23,535 nucleotides of DNA from JACROF01 sp964533055. Its GTDB lineage: Bacteria; Patescibacteriota; Microgenomatia; Levybacterales; UBA12049. Made by a program: the position numbers and the translations under genes. Under the pieces are notes generated by a model. It did no database searches and was not told the DNA's origin. It was given only the letters and a program-made list of their open reading frames with translations. The stretch lies in NCBI GenBank assembly GCA_964533055.1, contig CAZHKZ010000015.1, positions 1-23,535 of the forward strand, in the 5' to 3' direction. Numbering within the stretch: the stretch's first letter is position 1; each line of letters starts with the position of its first letter. This document shows positions 20,781 to 23,535 of this stretch, piece by piece.

Positions 20781-20808
20781 GAGCTAGGAGCTAGGAGCTA
20801 GGAGTTAG
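20781..20808. repeat. 7-bp tandem repeat between convergent genes
   Basis: GAGCTAG three times, then GAGTTAG. It overlaps the last codons and stop of the MTH1-like gene, whose C-terminal TPSS and stop codon are encoded by the repeat. Confidence 0.85.
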
Positions 20809-21270
20809 TTCCAATTTATGGGAGAAAATATTCCCTTCATCATCAAAAATAAACGATCCATTTACAAATTTTCCATTAAGTACCTCTGGTAGCCAATGCG
20901 CATCATCTGGCCACATTTTTGCATATGGAATATCTTTAACTGCAAACCACTCTGGCTTCATCTCAATACTCTCAGATGGCTCCCCTTCCCAATTTTCTAC
21001 CAAATACACATGCACGACCTGATCCCAATCTGGCTTATGCGGATTCTCAAAAACTAGCCTTGCACATTTTTTCATTTCTTTGATCTCTACTCCAACTTCC
21101 TCTCTTGTCTCACGAACTGCAGCCTGCTCTATGATCTCACCCACCTCTAATTTACCTCCGACACCATTGTATCTCCCTTCCCCAAAGCCACCCTTTTTCA
21201 TGGCAAGACAAATTTCAGAAATCTCCCCATATGATCTTTTTACAAGGAGAACGAGTGTCGTATCCGGCAT
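20791..21270 (-). CDS. MTH1-like NUDIX hydrolase (8-oxo-(d)GTP pyrophosphatase type)
   Basis: Nudix box: GGKLEVGE, seven residues, then RETREEVGV. Flanking features point to the NUDT1/MTH1 group: KKGGFGEGRYNGVGG before the box, and PEWFAVKDIPYAKMWPDDAHWLP (in parts: EWFAVKDIPY and MWPDDAHWLP) with a GKFVNGSFIF tail. The enzyme should remove oxidised purine nucleotides from the pool. At 159 residues it is normal. The last four residues and the stop fall in a heptamer repeat, so the extreme C-terminus may vary between strains. On the minus strand TATAAT ends 7 nt before the ATG. Confidence 0.9.
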   Translation of the reverse strand: MPDTTLVLLVKRSYGEISEICLAMKKGGFGEGRYNGVGGKLEVGEIIEQAAVRETREEVGVEIKEMKKCARLVFENPHKPDWDQVVHVYLVENWEGEPSESIEMKPEWFAVKDIPYAKMWPDDAHWLPEVLNGKFVNGSFIFDDEGNIFSHKLELTPSS

Positions 21271-21277
21271 AATTCAC

Positions 21278-21283
21278 ATTATA
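21278..21283 (-). promoter_or_regulatory. -10 element of the MTH1-like gene, leaderless type
   Basis: Minus strand TATAAT, ending 7 nt before the ATG at 21270. Confidence 0.6.
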
Positions 21284-21315
21284 CTCCAGACTAAGTATGA
21301 GATCAGTAAGAAGTC

Positions 21316-21346
21316 TTGACACGATATTTAAATGGGAGGATAGTAT
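21316..21346 (+). promoter_or_regulatory. promoter of the CHRD-like gene
   Basis: TTGACA at 21316-21321 and TAGTAT at 21341-21346 (19-bp spacer). The hexamer ends 6 nt before the ATG at 21353. GGGAGGA just before it would be a Shine-Dalgarno only with an overlong spacer. Confidence 0.5.
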
Positions 21347-21352
21347 AGATAT

Positions 21353-21820
21353 ATGGCTTCAACAGACGGATACTCTTCCAATTCATTCTTCAGTATGCGC
21401 AACATCATAATTTATATCGTTATTGCTATAGTGGTTTATGGAGCCATCTATTTCCTCTTCTTGAGAAAAGACGGGGGCTACATGCAGCAGTCCATCTCCA
21501 TGAGCGTCACCCTTGCTGCACAAAATGACTCCACCCAGGCTGGGACTGCAATGCTCACTGAGAAAGATGGCAAGACTACTGTATCTGTCACTCTGAGTAA
21601 CCCAGTTGATGACTCTCCTCAACCTGCACATATTCATAGTGGATCATGTCAAACACCAAGGGAAGTCGTCTATCCTCTCACCAATCTCGTAGGTGGAAAG
21701 TCAGAGACTGTCTTGGATATACCACTTGCGACACTCAAAAAAGCACTCCCACTTGTGATCAATGTCCATAAGTCAGAAACAGAGTCTAGCGTCTACGTCT
21801 CCTGCGGCGACCTAAAATGA
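21353..21820 (+). CDS. membrane-anchored CHRD-like domain protein
   Basis: A helix at about residues 16-36 (NIIIYIVIAIVVYGAIYFLF) anchors an outward domain of about 105 residues that starts SMSVTLAAQNDSTQAG. It includes PAHIHSGSC, the conserved histidine motif of CHRD (chordin) domains, and ends VYVSCGDLK. The family is found in secreted proteins of unknown role. The two cysteines (in SGSCQTP and VSCGDLK) could form a disulfide. It is monocistronic. The stop codon TGA is the first base pairs of a perfect 8-bp hairpin, followed by a second hairpin. Confidence 0.8.
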   Translation: MASTDGYSSNSFFSMRNIIIYIVIAIVVYGAIYFLFLRKDGGYMQQSISMSVTLAAQNDSTQAGTAMLTEKDGKTTVSVTLSNPVDDSPQPAHIHSGSCQTPREVVYPLTNLVGGKSETVLDIPLATLKKALPLVINVHKSETESSVYVSCGDLK

Positions 21821-21856
21821 CACAATAAATTGTGTCATCCCGGACTTGATCCGGGA
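21818..21856. repeat. double hairpin at the 3' end of the CHRD-like gene
   Basis: TGACACAA/TTGTGTCA (21818-21825 with 21830-21837) is directly followed by TCCCGGA/TCCGGGA (21838-21844 with 21850-21856). The second contains CCCGGACTTGATCCGGG, which I recognise as a widespread intergenic palindrome in several bacterial groups. No T-tract follows. Confidence 0.7.
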
Positions 21857-21891
21857 TCTCCTCTCTACATTTATTCCTATAAGCCTAAATA

Positions 21892-21900
21892 TGCTATAAT
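21892..21900 (+). promoter_or_regulatory. extended -10 promoter of the RAM-domain gene
   Basis: TGCTATAAT. Unlike its neighbours, this promoter leaves a leader of about 56 nt that holds a TCCCTC/GAGGGA hairpin (21912-21929) and AAGG at 21951-21954, 8 nt before the ATG. Confidence 0.65.
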
Positions 21901-21962
21901 CTCACCTATTCTCCCTCTTTGATGAGGGAACGATCATTCAAATCTTAAGAAAGGCTTGAAAA

Positions 21963-22202
21963 ATGCCAGAGAGAGCATATTGCATGATCACTGTCCAAAC
22001 AGGATGGGCAAATGATATCCTCAACTCTCTCAGAGTAATGGAGGGGGTCGTTCGAGCAGACGGAACAACTGGTGACTTCGATATCATTGCAACAATCGAG
22101 ATGCAAACATCAAGGGAAATCGGTGAGACAGTTCTGCAAAAAATTCAGGTCCTAAAGGGCGTAATCAAAACAACAACCAGCTTAGTGATCAATAACCTCT
22201 AA
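21963..22202 (+). CDS. stand-alone RAM (Lrp/AsnC ligand-binding) domain protein
   Basis: This 79-residue protein is only the C-terminal RAM domain of Lrp/AsnC regulators: AYCMITVQTGWANDILNSL (in parts: AYCMITVQTG, NDILNSL), VVRADGTTGDFDIIATIEM and GVIKTTTSLVI. There is no DNA-binding domain. The alpha/beta sandwich normally binds amino acids and assembles into octamers. It may modulate a partner regulator or act as a small-molecule sensor. It has its own promoter, a structured leader and a strong terminator, so it is expressed alone. Confidence 0.88.
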   Translation: MPERAYCMITVQTGWANDILNSLRVMEGVVRADGTTGDFDIIATIEMQTSREIGETVLQKIQVLKGVIKTTTSLVINNL

Positions 22203-22219
22203 GCAATTCCGAAATGCAC

Positions 22220-22253
22220 CCTCCTCTCGCAACACGCGGGAGGAGGTTTTTTT
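22220..22253 (+). terminator. strong rho-independent terminator of the RAM-domain gene
   Basis: An 11-bp stem (22220-22230 with 22236-22246, one G-U pair), a 5-nt loop and then seven T. Confidence 0.93.
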
Positions 22254-22271
22254 ATACACAGGACGTCCTCG

Positions 22272-22280
22272 TGCTATAAT
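22272..22280 (+). promoter_or_regulatory. extended -10 promoter of the MgtC/DUF4010 gene
   Basis: TGCTATAAT, ending 8 nt before the ATG at 22289. Leaderless type, packed just after the terminator. Confidence 0.65.
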
Positions 22281-22288
22281 GTCCCACT

Positions 22289-23535
22289 ATGGATTTAGAA
22301 TTTGTGGGCTATCGACTACTACTCTCTTTTCTCATTGGCGCTGCCATCGGACTCGAGCGAGAGATCAATGAAAAGTCTGGCAGATTTGCCAATAAATCAT
22401 CAGCTATTCTTGGGATTCGAACTTTTTCACTCACCAGTATTCTCGGTGCAGTCACAGGAATTATCTATTTGTCATATGCTCCTTTAGGTCTCCTGATTGG
22501 ATCAGCATTTTTCATACTTCTACTTTCCTTCTATGTGCTCGATGTCAAAGCCACCAATGATCGTGGGCTCACAACTGAGATAGGACTTCTTTTTAGCTAT
22601 GTACTAGGGCTTTTACTAATAACAGATGTCATCCCAATACATTTCACACTCGCTCTTTCCGTAGGCATTCTCTTACTCCTCTCACAAAAAGCATTTATTA
22701 AAGAAACGGTGTCACGAATTCGTTCAAATGAACTCAATGCCTTCATTAGTTTTGCGATCATCGCAATCGCAATCCTCCCTTTCCTTCCAAATCAAGCATA
22801 TAGCCTTAATGATATCCCAGGAATTCAGGGCCTCCTTCAAAGTTTTGGCATCAAGCAAAATGCTTTCTCAGATCTCACCATCATCAACCCATTCAAGACC
22901 TGGCTCTATGTCGCACTCATCACAGGCGTGGATCTGATCGGATATTTCCTAGAGAAAGGACTCGGGCAAAAAAGAGGCTGGCTCGTAGCAAGCGCTGCCG
23001 GTGGATTTGTCTCTTCAACTGCGACAACTCAGTCACTTGCTCAAGAAGGAAAAGGTAAAAAGGTCGTAAATCATCTTGTCGCTGCGGCGATTGCAGCCAA
23101 TCTTGTAAGTTTTGTACAGATCTTTGTCCTTCTAACCCCCATCAACAATAAGCTTGCCATAGCTCTGATTCCGACAATCCTTCTTATGATAGCTACAGCT
23201 GGAGCTGGACTTTTTTATCTTCTAAAAAAGCAGGAGAAGAAAGAGAAAGGCACAAAAGAGAAAAAAGAAGTTGCAACAAAAATTATTGACCTGCGCGCAG
23301 CACTCTCATTTGCAGGACTTTTTGTTCTGATAAGCATTTTTTCTCAAGTCGCGCTGATCCTCTTTGGAGATAGCGGTTTCTTGATAGCAACAGCACTTGG
23401 AGCGATCATTGGTCTAGATGCAGTGATGATCAACACAGCACAACTTGTAGGAGGAACTATCAGTATCTCAACTGGAATACTCGCATTTGTCATAGTAAAC
23501 GCAGTAAATATTGGAGCAAAAACTTTCTATAGCTA
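22289..23535 (+). CDS. MgtC/SapB N-terminal domain plus DUF4010 membrane protein (5' part, runs off the window)
   Basis: The frame is open from the ATG at 22289 to the window end (415 codons). The N-terminus LLLSFLIGAAIGLEREINEK followed by ILGIRTFSLTSILGA is the MgtC/SapB domain. After several helices, the second half (GWLVASAAGGFVSSTATTQS, then KKVVNHLVAAAIAANLVSF) is DUF4010. A charged cytosolic loop (KKQEKKEKGTKEKKEV) separates the late helices. Roughly 12 membrane segments are visible. MgtC proteins are linked to Mg2+ homeostasis and membrane potential; the substrate of the fused form is not known. The 3' end lies outside. Confidence 0.88.
   Translation, partial: MDLEFVGYRLLLSFLIGAAIGLEREINEKSGRFANKSSAILGIRTFSLTSILGAVTGIIYLSYAPLGLLIGSAFFILLLSFYVLDVKATNDRGLTTEIGLLFSYVLGLLLITDVIPIHFTLALSVGILLLLSQKAFIKETVSRIRSNELNAFISFAIIAIAILPFLPNQAYSLNDIPGIQGLLQSFGIKQNAFSDLTIINPFKTWLYVALITGVDLIGYFLEKGLGQKRGWLVASAAGGFVSSTATTQSLAQEGKGKKVVNHLVAAAIAANLVSFVQIFVLLTPINNKLAIALIPTILLMIATAGAGLFYLLKKQEKKEKGTKEKKEVATKIIDLRAALSFAGLFVLISIFSQVALILFGDSGFLIATALGAIIGLDAVMINTAQLVGGTISISTGILAFVIVNAVNIGAKTFYS

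Noticed and set aside
14052..20808. Heptamer arrays as a CRISPR array
   Set aside because: Units are 7 bp and contiguous with no spacers, and no cas genes are present.
1..23535. Recoded UGA (glycine) as in Gracilibacteria or Absconditabacteria
   Set aside because: Several genes end with TGA at natural family lengths, including 21818-21820, 2759-2761 and 10500-10502.
1..23535. tRNA or rRNA genes
   Set aside because: I saw no cloverleaf with the conserved T-loop sequence and no ribosomal RNA segments in either strand, by eye only.

Overview
The window looks like chromosomal DNA from a Candidate Phyla Radiation (Patescibacteria) bacterium. It is AT-rich and tightly packed, with many short inner-membrane or secreted proteins. 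Several genes are recurrent in that radiation: a 65-residue tail-motif membrane protein, a stand-alone RAM domain, a TlpA/CcdA-type DipZ, topoisomerase IB and a PIF1-like helicase. UGA is used as a stop (for example at 21818-21820, 2759-2761 and 10500-10502), so this is not a UGA-to-glycine lineage. I could not place it more precisely than CPR, possibly Microgenomates-like. A run of 100 N at 11224-11323 is a scaffold gap of unknown true length.

Layout. 1-714: the start of ychF (minus) diverging from an unrecognised 179-residue gene. 790-3100: a minus-strand operon lapA-like > Nudix > secreted beta-propeller/FN3 protein. 3191-4437: a TfoX-N protein, a YgjP-type metallopeptidase and a small membrane protein. 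4524-7998: an envelope redox block with anchored MsrB, DipZ, a fasciclin-domain protein and a MarR regulator; the last two share an operator-like sequence. 8118-10988: an overlapping three-gene flavin electron-transfer cassette (FMN-binding protein > ApbE > RnfD/NqrB-like membrane domain fused to a ferredoxin-reductase domain). 10989-11550: mostly non-coding DNA with repeats, the gap, and the probable 3' end of a hidden plus-strand gene with a terminator. 11551-14031: an anchored alpha/beta hydrolase, a DUF1761 protein and a class A beta-lactamase-like serine hydrolase. 14177-16892: MsrA, a multi-winged-helix protein and the O2-dependent tRNA hydroxylase TrhO. 16948-21270: DNA-processing genes (PIF1-like helicase, PH-domain protein, DEDDh exonuclease, topoisomerase IB) and an MTH1-like Nudix. 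21353-23535: a CHRD-like anchored protein, a RAM-domain protein and the 5' part of an MgtC/DUF4010 membrane protein.

How it works together. MsrA, membrane-anchored MsrB with its DipZ electron source, two Nudix hydrolases, a MarR regulator, TrhO and the flavin cassette suggest a cell that meets oxygen and invests in oxidative repair and in moving electrons out of the cytosol.

The least expected signals are regulatory. At least eleven genes have a -10-like hexamer only 6-8 nt before the start codon, often as an extended TGn -10. That spacing puts the transcription start on, or within about a base of, the start codon, so the mRNAs should be leaderless. Only a few genes carry a strong Shine-Dalgarno, and two of those share a hairpin leader. 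Tandem 7-bp repeat arrays sit in inverted orientation around two divergent promoters and at two other gene boundaries.
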